Below are positions 1-7,637 of a stretch of 19,900 nucleotides of DNA, piece after piece. Location: NCBI GenBank assembly GCA_050013615.1, contig JBEKEX010000022.1, positions 1 to 19,900 on the forward strand, in the 5' to 3' direction. The first letter of the stretch is position 1. Each line of letters starts with the position of its first letter. Under the pieces are notes generated by a model. The model searched no databases. It was not told where the DNA came from and worked only from the letters and a program-made list of their open reading frames with translations. Position numbers and translations under genes: made by a program. The DNA is from JBEKEX01 sp050013615 (lineage in GTDB: Bacteria; Chloroflexota; Anaerolineae; Anaerolineales; Anaerolineaceae).

Positions 1-1
1 G

Positions 2-730
2 CCAAATTCGGATTACACCGCGGAAGTCATTTTCTATGGAAAGCTTGCCGGTTGGGCCGGTACCGATAATTTGCGCCGCGATATTGGCTTGGCCCTCCTT
101 TGGGGAACACCGATTGCATTGTTGTTCGGTTTGTTGGCTGCTGTCGGCACGTCAATGGCCGAATTGATCATCGCGGGCATCAGCACCTGGTTCGGGGGAT
201 GGGTTGATATGCTCATCCAACGTGTCACGGAAATCAACCTGGTGCTGCCGTTCTTGCCAATCTTGATCATGATAGGCACTTTCTATTCACGCAGCCTTTT
301 CGTGATTCTTGGCTGTGTGATAATACTGGGCATCTTTGGGCCAGGGATCAAAACTTTCCGCGCTGTTTTCATGCAAGTTAAGGAGTCTCCTTACATCGAG
401 GCGGCCCGTTCTTACGGTGCAAGCAGCGGCAGGATCATCTTTTCTTATATGATCCCCCGTCTCATTCCGATGTTGATCCCACAGTTCATCACTCTGATTC
501 CTACGTACGTGTTTCTTGAAGCCTCTCTGGCCGTGTTGGGCCTGGGAGATCCAACGTTGCCTACCTGGGGTAAATTGATCGATGACTCTTATAATGCTGG
601 CGCTCTTTTCCAGGGCTGGTACTATTGGGTGCTTGAGCCATCCGTGTTGTTGATGATTACTGGTTTGGCGTTTTCTGCGGTTGGTTATGCTCTGGATCGT
701 GTCTTTAATCCACGTTTGAGGGGCCAATAA
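2..730 (+). CDS. ABC transporter permease, DppC/OppC family (5' truncated by window edge)
   Basis: Inner-membrane permease of an oligopeptide-type (or related oligosaccharide) ABC importer; with its partner permease it forms the translocation channel. The frame is open to the left edge, so the N-terminus is missing and 242 residues are visible. The start GTDNLRRDIG matches the conserved GTDxxGRD segment that precedes the transport domain in DppC-like permeases. Several hydrophobic helices follow, then the EAA loop (EAARSYGASSGRI) that docks on the ATPases, then the late motif LGLGDPTLPTWG typical of this family. The TTG at 71 is an internal Leu codon, not a start. The ATPase gene follows after 3 bases, so this is one operon. 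Substrate cannot be told from the sequence; peptides are the default, but related systems import beta-glucosides. Confidence 0.93.
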   Translation, partial: PNSDYTAEVIFYGKLAGWAGTDNLRRDIGLALLWGTPIALLFGLLAAVGTSMAELIIAGISTWFGGWVDMLIQRVTEINLVLPFLPILIMIGTFYSRSLFVILGCVIILGIFGPGIKTFRAVFMQVKESPYIEAARSYGASSGRIIFSYMIPRLIPMLIPQFITLIPTYVFLEASLAVLGLGDPTLPTWGKLIDDSYNAGALFQGWYYWVLEPSVLLMITGLAFSAVGYALDRVFNPRLRGQ

Positions 731-733
731 CCT

Positions 734-1702
734 ATGTCAGAAAAAACACTATTAAAACTTGAGGACTTGGTTTTGTATTTTCGTACCTCCAAAGGACCTG
801 TTCGGGCGGTGGATGGTGTGAACTTTTCGCTTGGTTATAACGAAGCAGTAGTCGTTGTAGGCGAATCGGGCTGTGGTAAAAGTTCTCTGGCTAAAGCAAT
901 CCTGCGGCTGCTTCCCAGGAATATTGATAGATATGCCGGGAAAGTTTACCTGGACGGGAACGACGTCATGACCTACAACGAGGAGGACTTCCGCAAGAAA
1001 GTGCGCTGGAACATGATCTCAATGGTCCCCCAGGCCGCAATGAACGCGCTTAACCCGGTCATAAGGATTGGGGAACAGGTGACCGAGCCTTTCATCATCC
1101 ACACCGGCGCTTCCAAGAAAGAAGCGATGAATCAGGCAATCAAGATGTTCCAACATGTGGGCGTGCCGGAAGATTTTCTCTCGCGCTATGCCTTCGAGCT
1201 AAGCGGTGGGATGCGCCAACGTTCGGCAATCGCCATGGCATTGGTCACTTCTCCGCAGTTGATCATTTTGGACGAGCCAACCTCAGCTTTGGACGTGTTG
1301 ACCCAGGCAAATATTTTCAATGTTCTAAAAAGGTTGAAACGCGAGCTGGAGATCAGCTATATTCTGATTACGCACGATATTGCCACTTCGAGCGAATTGG
1401 CCGATAAAGTAGCAGTGATGTATGCGGGCCAGATCGTCGAAGTCAGCAAGGCCACCCAGTTCTTCATCAAACCCCTACATCCCTATTCTAAGATGCTGAT
1501 GGACAGTGTCCCGCGGTTGAGGGGTGACAAGGAGCCGGACTTTATTTCTGGACAACCCCCAAGCCTTCTCAACCCGCCAACCGGATGCCGATTCATGGAG
1601 CGTTGTCCGCGCCGTTTTGCGAAGTGTACCGAGGAGCCGCCCGTATTTACACAAGACGACCGGCTGGTGAAATGCTGGTTGTACCAAGAGAAGCAGGGAT
1701 GA
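734..1702 (+). CDS. ABC transporter ATP-binding protein, DppD/OppD family
   Basis: First of two ATPases that power the importer encoded upstream. It is 322 residues, normal for DppD. Walker A is GESGCGKSS (about 43-51), the signature is LSGGMRQR (about 156-163), Walker B is LIILDEPTSALD (about 177-188) and the switch His lies in ITHD (about 215). The C-terminal oligopeptide-transporter domain is present: HPYSKMLMDSVPRLRG, then a Cys-rich tail GCRFMERCPRRFAKC followed by a last Cys in KCWLYQ. In characterised DppD/OppD proteins such Cys residues can hold a 4Fe-4S cluster; that this one does is inference. It starts 3 bases after the permease stop and ends 3 bases before the next ATPase, which implies translational coupling. 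Confidence 0.95.
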   Translation: MSEKTLLKLEDLVLYFRTSKGPVRAVDGVNFSLGYNEAVVVVGESGCGKSSLAKAILRLLPRNIDRYAGKVYLDGNDVMTYNEEDFRKKVRWNMISMVPQAAMNALNPVIRIGEQVTEPFIIHTGASKKEAMNQAIKMFQHVGVPEDFLSRYAFELSGGMRQRSAIAMALVTSPQLIILDEPTSALDVLTQANIFNVLKRLKRELEISYILITHDIATSSELADKVAVMYAGQIVEVSKATQFFIKPLHPYSKMLMDSVPRLRGDKEPDFISGQPPSLLNPPTGCRFMERCPRRFAKCTEEPPVFTQDDRLVKCWLYQEKQG

Positions 1703-1705
1703 ACC

Positions 1706-2743
1706 ATGATGGAACAAATCAATGATGCAGCAGTAGACACCCAGGCAGCGTTTGCTGAGACCTCCAATGATGATGTGCTCCTCTCGGTAAGGGATCTGCG
1801 CGTCTGGTTCGAATTACGCCGCTTTGGGTTTGGAACGGTCGGGCATGTTCATGCCGTCGATGGTGTCACCTTCGATCTGCATAACAGCGAAGCAATTGCA
1901 GTGGTGGGGGAGAGTGGTTGTGGCAAATCGAGTCTAATGAAGACCATTTTGCGATTATATCGTCCCACGCAAGGAAAGGTCTTATTCGAAGGTAAGGACA
2001 TCAGCGAGTTGAAGGGCGAGACTCTAAAGGATTATCACTCCAAGGTGGGTTACATTCAACAGGATCCTTATAGTGCCATGGCCCCCTTTATGTCGGTCCA
2101 ACGCATTCTCGAAGAGCCGATGATCGTTAATGGTATTAAGGATCCGAAAGAACGCCTCGAGCGTATCACAAAGTCACTCGAAGAGGTGAAGGTTTTTCCT
2201 GTTAACGATTTCTTGCCAAAGTTTCCTCACATGCTTAGCGGCGGACAGCAGCAACGCATCGTGATTGCACGTGCCATGTTGTTGAACCCCCGCTTGATCA
2301 TTGCAGACGAACCGGTTTCGATGTTGGATGCCTCGGTGCGGGTCGAAATATTGAAACTCCTTCGAAATTTGCAAGAGAAGCGAAGACTAGCCGTCATGTA
2401 CATCACGCATGACCTTTCGACCGTGCGCTATTTCTCGCAGCGTATTTTTGTCATGTATGCCGGCAATTTGATCGAAAAAGCCCAGGTCGATGATTTGCTG
2501 AATGATTCGATGCACCCTTATACCGCTGCTCTTCTAGAGGCCACATCCGATCCGGATGGGAATAATGCAACGACATTCAAGCATGTTCCGCCGGGTGAAC
2601 CCCCCAACCTGGTCAAACCGCCAGCGGGTTGCCGCTATCATCCGCGCTGCGAAAAGAAGATTGCAGGCCTATGCGACGTGGAAGTGCCACCCGATTTCGA
2701 ACCCAAGCCCGGTCACCAGGTTTCTTGTTGGCTCTATAAGTAA
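1706..2743 (+). CDS. ABC transporter ATP-binding protein, DppF/OppF family
   Basis: Second ATPase of the importer, expected to pair with the DppD-like subunit at the inner face of the membrane. It is 345 residues. Walker A is GESGCGKSS (about 68-76), the signature is LSGGQQQRIVIARA, Walker B is LIIADEPVSMLD and the switch His lies in YITHDLS. The tail again has the Cys-containing oligopeptide-transporter extension (AGCRYHPRCEKK, then GLCD and SCWLY). It begins with two consecutive ATG codons (1706 and 1709) and either could be used; an upstream GCAGGGA serves as ribosome binding site. The N-terminal 25 residues before the ABC core are low in similarity features and may be a lineage-specific extension. 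Confidence 0.95.
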   Translation: MMEQINDAAVDTQAAFAETSNDDVLLSVRDLRVWFELRRFGFGTVGHVHAVDGVTFDLHNSEAIAVVGESGCGKSSLMKTILRLYRPTQGKVLFEGKDISELKGETLKDYHSKVGYIQQDPYSAMAPFMSVQRILEEPMIVNGIKDPKERLERITKSLEEVKVFPVNDFLPKFPHMLSGGQQQRIVIARAMLLNPRLIIADEPVSMLDASVRVEILKLLRNLQEKRRLAVMYITHDLSTVRYFSQRIFVMYAGNLIEKAQVDDLLNDSMHPYTAALLEATSDPDGNNATTFKHVPPGEPPNLVKPPAGCRYHPRCEKKIAGLCDVEVPPDFEPKPGHQVSCWLYK

Positions 2744-2947
2744 ATGATATCAGTTACCCCCGGCAAACTTCTTCTGATCGCCTTTTCCCTGATGGTAATA
2801 GGTGCTGTTTTACCTTTTTTGATGGTTTTAAAGATTGTGGAGTCGACCCTCTTTCTTAACTTTTTTTCTTTCACTGCCCAGATGTTGGGAATGATCTTAG
2901 GCTTTATCGGAGTGTCGCAGTATGTCGTCACCCACCGGCGAAAATAA
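2744..2947 (+). CDS. small two-helix membrane protein, unknown function
   Basis: A 67-residue protein whose ATG directly abuts the TAA of the DppF-like gene, the tightest spacing in the operon. Two hydrophobic segments are visible (about 8-29 and 36-58), separated by a short polar turn, ending in the positively charged tail THRRK. The positive-inside rule would place that tail in the cytoplasm. There is no separate ribosome binding site, so translation probably depends on termination of the upstream gene. I do not recognise a family. The position suggests an accessory of the transporter, but that is inference. The small size leaves some doubt, although hydrophobic periodicity and placement argue for a real gene. 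Confidence 0.65.
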   Translation: MISVTPGKLLLIAFSLMVIGAVLPFLMVLKIVESTLFLNFFSFTAQMLGMILGFIGVSQYVVTHRRK

Positions 2948-3029
2948 TGGGTCTCGAGAAAGTTGTTCAGGAATTACGTTTGATTAGGTGATGAGGGGGT
3001 TGAGACCACGAAATATTGGTGAAACTTAT

Positions 3030-3067
3030 CCTTGCATGTTCAATTCATGCAGGGATTTGTGTTTCTT
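3030..3067 (+). terminator. rho-independent terminator of the ABC importer operon
   Basis: A 9-bp stem (CCTTGCATG at 3030-3038 with CATGCAGGG at 3046-3054, one G-T wobble) with a 7-base loop is followed by a T-rich run (ATTTGTGTTTCTT). It lies between the importer operon and the response regulator promoter. Confidence 0.7.
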
Positions 3068-3090
3068 ATTTCATGGAAAAACTATATAAT
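3062..3090 (+). promoter_or_regulatory. promoter of the response regulator gene; possibly leaderless
   Basis: A perfect -10 box TATAAT (3085-3090) with a weak -35 (TTTCTT, 3062-3067) at 17 bases. Transcription would start around 3097, while the ATG is at 3099 and no Shine-Dalgarno sequence is seen, so the mRNA may have essentially no leader. Confidence 0.55.
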
Positions 3091-3098
3091 ATACGGGT

Positions 3099-4463
3099 AT
3101 GGCCAAATACTCTATCCTGATTATCGAAGATTCGATGGATTCACGGCGCCTGCTGAAGGCGTATTTGAGCACGTTGGATGCCGAACTGGAAGTCAACCTG
3201 GTGCCTTCAGCCGAGGAAGCTTTTTTGATTGCCAGCAAGCAACCGTTGGACCTGTTGGTGACGGACTATATGCTGCCAGGCATCACCGGGACCGACCTGG
3301 TGCGGAGGATGCGCAAACGCTTCCCTGACCTCAAGGTTATCCTCATCACGGCCTTGGATCCGGAGAATGTGCATAAAGACGTGGTGGAGCTGAATATCCA
3401 GCACTTTTTGCGGAAGCCGTTGGATATCAATGATTTCCTGATTGCCGTACAAAAATGCCTGGGGATTGGCGAGTTCGCCGGGACTGTCCCGCCTCCGGTT
3501 GCCACCCGGCCCGCTTCAACGCCAGTTTCGGCACCTTCGCCCGCACCGACCTCCTTTCCGCCACGCGAGGCCACATCAAATCCTTTTCAAGAGAAACCGC
3601 AGCCATTTACAACTTCCAGCGATAAACCCGCTGCTCCATTGCAATCATCTACTCCTCGTCCGGTGACTCAGCCGCCGGCCAGCATCCCGCCTTCGCAACC
3701 CGCGACGAACGGACAACACACCATTCCGCAATCACAATCTGTGCGCCCGCCAGCAGACCCGCAACCGACCAGTTCTATACCAACTTCTGCCCCCAACCGC
3801 ATACCGTATGCAAACCCGGCTCCATTTAAAATGCCCGCTCCGCCTCCGGTTTCACCAAAAATGGGTGCCACGCTGCAACTGCATAATTTCCTGCGCGAAT
3901 TAAGCGAGGGGCTGGCGGCCCAGACCATTCTGTTGTTGGACGACCAAGGGGAAGTCATCACCAAGGTGGGCGATTTCCCCGAGCCCAGGATCGAATTCGA
4001 ATGGCTTCCGGCGTTGCGCGGCGCTATTAATGAAAGTTTGAAAGCCAAGAGTGTGGTGTCTTCAGTCAGTAGTGAAAGCGCTATGTTGTTCAGGGGAAAT
4101 CGTTATGAGTTGATTCTTACAACGATCGAGAAATTTGCGCTTATCATCATCATCAAAACGTCGCAGAGCAAATCCCGCCTATGGCTGGCATTGAGCCAGG
4201 CCATGGAAGCGCACAGCAGCCTGATGCTGCTGTTAGGCAAGATAGGGCCGGCGCTCAACGAGAAGCCTGCCATCATCCAGCCTTCCATGGCGATCCCGGT
4301 AGCGAAGCAGCCCGATCCCAAACCGGTTGTGCCTGAAACGACCAGTGAGCCTGTGCCAGACAAAGATTTCGAGCGTAACCTATTGCGCTCCTTCAAGCAA
4401 GTAACCCGTGAAGAGGCGGATGATTTCTGGAACAGCAAACCCACGCCCCCTGCCAAAGAATGA
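3099..4463 (+). CDS. response regulator with Pro-rich linker and Roadblock-like C-terminal domain
   Basis: Cytoplasmic signalling protein of 454 residues. The REC domain (1-122) has all key residues: acidic pair E10/D11, phospho-acceptor D56 in VTDYMLPG, T84 in ILITAL and K106 in LRKP. Residues about 127-255 are a Pro/Ser/Thr/Ala-rich disordered linker. Residues about 258-380 form an alpha/beta domain (FLRELSEGLAAQTILLLDD onward) whose pattern resembles Roadblock/LC7 (MglB-like) domains that act on small GTPases; this match is by eye and tentative. A short tail ends in an amphipathic segment (FERNLLRSFKQ). No DNA-binding domain and no neighbouring histidine kinase are seen, so the output is probably protein-protein. 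The ATG at 3099 is favoured by the promoter position. Confidence 0.88.
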   Translation: MAKYSILIIEDSMDSRRLLKAYLSTLDAELEVNLVPSAEEAFLIASKQPLDLLVTDYMLPGITGTDLVRRMRKRFPDLKVILITALDPENVHKDVVELNIQHFLRKPLDINDFLIAVQKCLGIGEFAGTVPPPVATRPASTPVSAPSPAPTSFPPREATSNPFQEKPQPFTTSSDKPAAPLQSSTPRPVTQPPASIPPSQPATNGQHTIPQSQSVRPPADPQPTSSIPTSAPNRIPYANPAPFKMPAPPPVSPKMGATLQLHNFLRELSEGLAAQTILLLDDQGEVITKVGDFPEPRIEFEWLPALRGAINESLKAKSVVSSVSSESAMLFRGNRYELILTTIEKFALIIIIKTSQSKSRLWLALSQAMEAHSSLMLLLGKIGPALNEKPAIIQPSMAIPVAKQPDPKPVVPETTSEPVPDKDFERNLLRSFKQVTREEADDFWNSKPTPPAKE

Positions 4464-4482
4464 TGTATTCCAATAGGGATGA

Positions 4483-4512
4483 TTGGCGCTTAATTGTAAA
4501 TTGTGTTAAAAT
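4483..4512 (+). promoter_or_regulatory. candidate promoter for tRNA-Gln
   Basis: TTGGCG (4483-4488) and TAAAAT (4507-4512) are separated by 18 bases, about 27 bases before the mature tRNA 5' end. This fits a short 5' leader removed by RNase P. Confidence 0.45.
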
Positions 4513-4539
4513 ACGACCCGCGTCAGGTAATTCTGACTC

Positions 4540-4610
4540 TGGGGCGTAGTGCAAGGGCAGCACACCAGACCTTGGATCTGTGGATCTTGGTTCGAATCCG
4601 AGCGCCCCAG
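4540..4610 (+). tRNA. tRNA-Gln (anticodon UUG)
   Basis: A complete 71-base cloverleaf. The acceptor stem is TGGGGCG with CGCCCCA (U1-A72, typical of bacterial tRNA-Gln) plus discriminator G at 4610; CCA is not encoded. The D stem is GTGC/GCAC and the T stem CTTGG/CCGAG with loop TTCGAAT. The anticodon arm is CCAGA-CCTTGGA-TCTGT: anticodon TTG reads Gln codons CAA/CAG. Two oddities: position 33, almost always U, reads C, and the top pair of the anticodon stem is C27-U43, a mismatch unless the U is bulged. The rest is canonical. Confidence 0.88.
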
Positions 4611-4678
4611 CCTGAACAAAATGATATCCCGTGAACTGGAAGCTGGAACGTGCAGCGATTGGGAATTGCTCCCTGAAT

Positions 4679-4721
4679 AACGAGCTGTGTGTCGCCTTTT
4701 TAGGGCTGCGCAAGGCTCGTT
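4679..4721 (+). promoter_or_regulatory. possible hairpin/attenuator in the glmU leader
   Basis: AACGAGC (4679-4685) pairs with GCTCGTT (4715-4721), followed by CTTGTTTTATT. It could be a terminator after the tRNA or an attenuator before glmU. The loop is long (29 bases), so the call is weak. No T-box or glmS ribozyme motif is seen in 4611-4767. Confidence 0.3.
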
Positions 4722-4767
4722 CTTGTTTTATTGCTGGAATGAAGTTCCAAGATTGAGAGGAAACAGA

Positions 4768-6132
4768 ATGCCAAATATAACTGTAATCATTTTGGCCGCC
4801 GGACAGGGCACGCGCATGAAATCCAACCTGACCAAGGTGCTTCATCCCCTGGCCGGCCGGCCTTTGATCGATTATTCTTTGCGCTGTGCGGCCGAGTTGA
4901 GCTCCGAGAAACCGGTGGTTGTGGTAGGCAACGATGCGGATGCAGTACGCCAGTTTGTGGGTGAGCGGGCGGCTTTTGCCGTTCAGGAACCGCAGCTTGG
5001 CACCGCCCACGCCGTTTTGGCTGCCAAAGGGCTGCAGGCGGGCAAGGAAGGGCTGGTATTGACGATCAATGCCGATATGCCGCTGCTGACGTCGGAGACC
5101 CTGAAGCAGTTGGTCAAGGTGCAATCGACCAATAAGGGACCGATCACCATGCTGACGGTGAAGGGAGAAGATTCGCACGGTTTTGGCCGCGTGATCCGTG
5201 CTGCCGATGGCTCGGTGCGGGAGATCGTCGAAGAAGCCCATGCTACCCCGGAGCAGCTTGCCATCCAGGAATATAACGTGAGCGCCTATTGCTTTTCATC
5301 TACGTGGTTGTGGCCGGCACTCAAGCGGGTAAAGCTTTCTCCCAAAGGCGAATATTATTTGACTGACCTGGTGGGGTTGGCGGTGAGCGATGGGCTGGCT
5401 GTCCAGGCGGTCGTTTTGGATGACGCGCAGGAGGCTGTCGGCATCAACACGCGTGTGCATCTGGCAGAGGCTGAAGCCATCATTCGCCGGCGTATCAATG
5501 AGCGTTGGATGTTGGCGGGCGTGACGCTGGTCGACCCGGAATCGGTCTTTATCGGTGCCGACGTGCAGATCGGCAAGGACACCACGATCTGGCCCAACAC
5601 ATATCTGCGTGGCAAAACGACCATTGGGGAAGGCTGCGTGGTTGGCCCCAACACGATGATCGAGGACACCCAAATTGGCAGTCATTGCACGCTGTTGATG
5701 GCTGTAATGGAGGGCGCAGTGCTGGAGGACAATGTTTCCATGGGGCCGTTCGCCCACTTGCGCAAGGGGGCTCATTTGGCCAATGGAGTGCACATGGGCA
5801 ACTTCGGCGAAGTCAAAAATTCGTATCTGGGGCCGGAAACCAAGATGGGCCATTTCTCCTATATTGGCGATGCGACTATTGGTGAGAACGTGAATATCGG
5901 CGCCGGGACGGTCACGTGCAATTTCGACGGTAAACATAAGAACCACACGGACATCGGCGATGATGTGTTCATCGGCAGCGACACCATGCTGGTCGCGCCA
6001 TTGAAGATCGGCGAATCAGCCCGGACGGGTGCGGGCTCGGTGGTCACGCACGATGTGCCGCCCGGCACGGTGGTGGTGGGTGTGCCGGCCCGTGAACTAC
6101 GCAAAGTGCGAGAAGAGGAAAAACCGGAATGA
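4768..6132 (+). CDS. glmU: bifunctional UDP-GlcNAc pyrophosphorylase / glucosamine-1-phosphate N-acetyltransferase
   Basis: Makes UDP-GlcNAc for peptidoglycan and other glycans in two steps: acetylation of glucosamine-1-phosphate with acetyl-CoA (C-terminal domain), then uridylyl transfer (N-terminal domain). It is 454 residues, normal for GlmU. The nucleotidyltransferase domain (1-about 230) has LAAGQGTRMKS (9-19), QLGTAHAV (76-83), the metal Asp in NADMPLL (101-107) and EYN (168-170). The left-handed beta-helix (about 250-440) has many hexapeptide repeats, the catalytic His in GHFSYIGD (H362) and NVNIGAGTVTCNFDG. The ATG at 4768 is chosen because GAGAGGAAA sits just upstream and the protein then begins at the normal place; an in-frame ATG at 4687 would add 27 unrelated residues. 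The stop overlaps the next ATG (ATGA). Confidence 0.97.
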   Translation: MPNITVIILAAGQGTRMKSNLTKVLHPLAGRPLIDYSLRCAAELSSEKPVVVVGNDADAVRQFVGERAAFAVQEPQLGTAHAVLAAKGLQAGKEGLVLTINADMPLLTSETLKQLVKVQSTNKGPITMLTVKGEDSHGFGRVIRAADGSVREIVEEAHATPEQLAIQEYNVSAYCFSSTWLWPALKRVKLSPKGEYYLTDLVGLAVSDGLAVQAVVLDDAQEAVGINTRVHLAEAEAIIRRRINERWMLAGVTLVDPESVFIGADVQIGKDTTIWPNTYLRGKTTIGEGCVVGPNTMIEDTQIGSHCTLLMAVMEGAVLEDNVSMGPFAHLRKGAHLANGVHMGNFGEVKNSYLGPETKMGHFSYIGDATIGENVNIGAGTVTCNFDGKHKNHTDIGDDVFIGSDTMLVAPLKIGESARTGAGSVVTHDVPPGTVVVGVPARELRKVREEEKPE

Positions 6133-6536
6133 CGATTGATGATGATACCAAGAAGAAACTGGTAGTGTTGGCAGTTCAGGCACGCCAATGGGCCTACGCA
6201 CCTTATTCGCACTATGCCGTCGGTGCAGCCCTTTTGACTGCCTCGGGCAAGATCTACGATGGTGTAAACGTGGAGAATGCTGTTTACCCGGTCACTATTT
6301 GCGCCGAGCGCGTGGCGGTCTTCAAAGCAGTCTCCGAGGGGGAACGCCACTTTGCTGCCCTTGCCGTGGTGACCAGAAACGGCGGTTCACCCTGCGGCTC
6401 ATGCCGGCAGGTGCTGGCGGAGTTTGGGTTGGACACGGTGGTATTGATCGGCAACGAAAAAGGGGAACTGCTCAAAGAGACCAGTGTACGTGAGTTGCTG
6501 CCGGAAGCTTTTACTCCGGAAGATTTGGCGAAATGA
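6129..6536 (+). CDS. cdd: cytidine deaminase
   Basis: Zinc enzyme of pyrimidine salvage that converts cytidine or deoxycytidine to uridine or deoxyuridine. It is 135 residues, the size of the homotetrameric class. The N-terminal segment AYAPYSHYAVGAAL (22-35) and VNVENAVYP (47-55) are substrate-binding signatures. TICAER (56-61) supplies zinc ligand C58 and catalytic E60, and SPCGSCRQVLAEF (87-99) supplies C89 and C92. The ATG overlaps the glmU stop by 4 bases, so the two are translationally coupled; the pairing with glmU and recO seems to be an operon of convenience rather than one pathway. Confidence 0.96.
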   Translation: MTIDDDTKKKLVVLAVQARQWAYAPYSHYAVGAALLTASGKIYDGVNVENAVYPVTICAERVAVFKAVSEGERHFAALAVVTRNGGSPCGSCRQVLAEFGLDTVVLIGNEKGELLKETSVRELLPEAFTPEDLAK

Positions 6537-6557
6537 GCTGGTTGATGGGAGGATGAT

Positions 6558-7325
6558 ATGCCTTCCAAAGAGCGCTCCATTCATGCAGAAGCAGTGGTGT
6601 TGCGCCACGCGGATTGGGGCGAAGCCGACCGTCTGTTGATCATCTATACCCGGGAGAGAGGGAAACTGCGCGCCATCGCAAAAGGGGCACGCCGTTTGCG
6701 CTCGCGCAAAGCCGGCCACCTGGAACCGTTCACGCGCGTCACACTGCAACTCGCCCAAGGCAAAGATTTTTGGATCGTGACCGAGGCGCGTACGGTGGAT
6801 GCGTATCTGCCGCTGCGCGACGACCTGGTGCGTACGGGCTACGGGGCATATATCGTCGAGCTGCTCGACCGGTTTACTTACGAGGAGGGAGAGAACAATG
6901 CCCTCTATCAGCTTTTGATCGAGACCCTCAAACGCATCACGTCGGAGGATGATCCCTTCCTGGCGGTATGCTATTACGAAATACGACTGTTGGATCTGGT
7001 TGGTTTCAGGCCGCAATTGTTCAATTGTGTGCGCTGCGGCGAAGAGATCAAGCCCGAGGACCAGTATTTTTCTGCCGAATTGGGGGGTGTGTTGTGCCCA
7101 AAGTGTGGGCCCAATGCGCCTGCCAGCCGGCCGGTATCGGTGGAAGCATTGAAGTATTTGCGCCACCTGCAGCGCAGCAGCTATCGAGAAGCCCAGCGCG
7201 CCAACCTGAGCGCACCGGTGCGGCACGAGATGGAAACGCTGCTGCAATTCTTTTTCACTTACCTGCTGGAACGGGGGCTCAATTCACCGCGCTTCATCCA
7301 CGACGTGCTCAAGAATCGGCCGTGA
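6558..7325 (+). CDS. recO: DNA repair protein RecO
   Basis: Recombination mediator of the RecFOR pathway: binds SSB-coated single strands and helps RecA load and anneal DNA. It is 255 residues, normal for RecO. The N-terminal OB-fold begins HAEAVVLRHADWGEADRLL and continues through TRERGKLRAIAKGARR, both family signatures. The helical C-terminal part holds a zinc motif CVRCG (C157, C160) with CPKCG (C180, C183), as in the zinc-bearing RecO subgroup. It starts 21 bases after cdd with a good GGGAGG site before ATG, and is the last gene of the glmU-cdd-recO unit. No clear terminator follows. Confidence 0.96.
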   Translation: MPSKERSIHAEAVVLRHADWGEADRLLIIYTRERGKLRAIAKGARRLRSRKAGHLEPFTRVTLQLAQGKDFWIVTEARTVDAYLPLRDDLVRTGYGAYIVELLDRFTYEEGENNALYQLLIETLKRITSEDDPFLAVCYYEIRLLDLVGFRPQLFNCVRCGEEIKPEDQYFSAELGGVLCPKCGPNAPASRPVSVEALKYLRHLQRSSYREAQRANLSAPVRHEMETLLQFFFTYLLERGLNSPRFIHDVLKNRP

Positions 7326-7386
7326 CAAGCAAGCCAGGTGAGATTCTTCATAGAAGGCATTGGGCATATTGTGGAGGATAAAGCTG

Positions 7387-7566
7387 TCAAGGTTGTGCCT
7401 GTAGGGATGATGCAATCTCAGCGGGTGCGCTCTTCCAAAAGAATGAGCAGTACAGGCTGACCGAGAGGATGTATAGGACGATGACGCTGATGAACGCCGG
7501 GCCAAACCCATATATGACCTGCCGCCAACCGCACGGCAGCTGGCAGCCCGGGCGGGGCGCAAGCTA
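7387..7566 (-). pseudogene. possible remnant of a membrane protein gene
   Basis: On the minus strand the frame from 7566 to a TGA at 7387 is open for about 59 codons and reads like the C-terminal end of a membrane protein: after GWRQVIYG comes a hydrophobic stretch (FGPAFISVIVLYILSVSLYC, then SFFW) and a polar tail ending SLQAQP. It lacks a start codon and is closed upstream by a TAG, while a neighbouring frame stays open further upstream, as if a frameshift had occurred. It could also be chance; I put it forward only as a possible decayed gene. Confidence 0.25.
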
Positions 7567-7637
7567 AAAACCGTAGGGCGGTATAGCACCACCAGGCTGG
7601 CAAATAATTCGTAGGTCGTTCCGGAGTCCCAAAGGAG

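Noticed and set aside
2950..3007. GGTCTC ... GAGACC inverted repeat (6-base arms)
   Set aside because: Arms are short and 46 bases apart; likely chance, and the nearby 3030-3054 hairpin is the better terminator.
4393..5241. Long open frame on the minus strand across the tRNA and glmU start
   Set aside because: It runs antisense through a tRNA and the conserved glmU N-terminus and has no recognisable protein features; a shadow of glmU codon structure.
6399..7247. Long minus-strand frame opposite cdd and recO
   Set aside because: Antisense to two well-supported conserved genes; composition rich in Gln, Arg and His as expected of a shadow frame.
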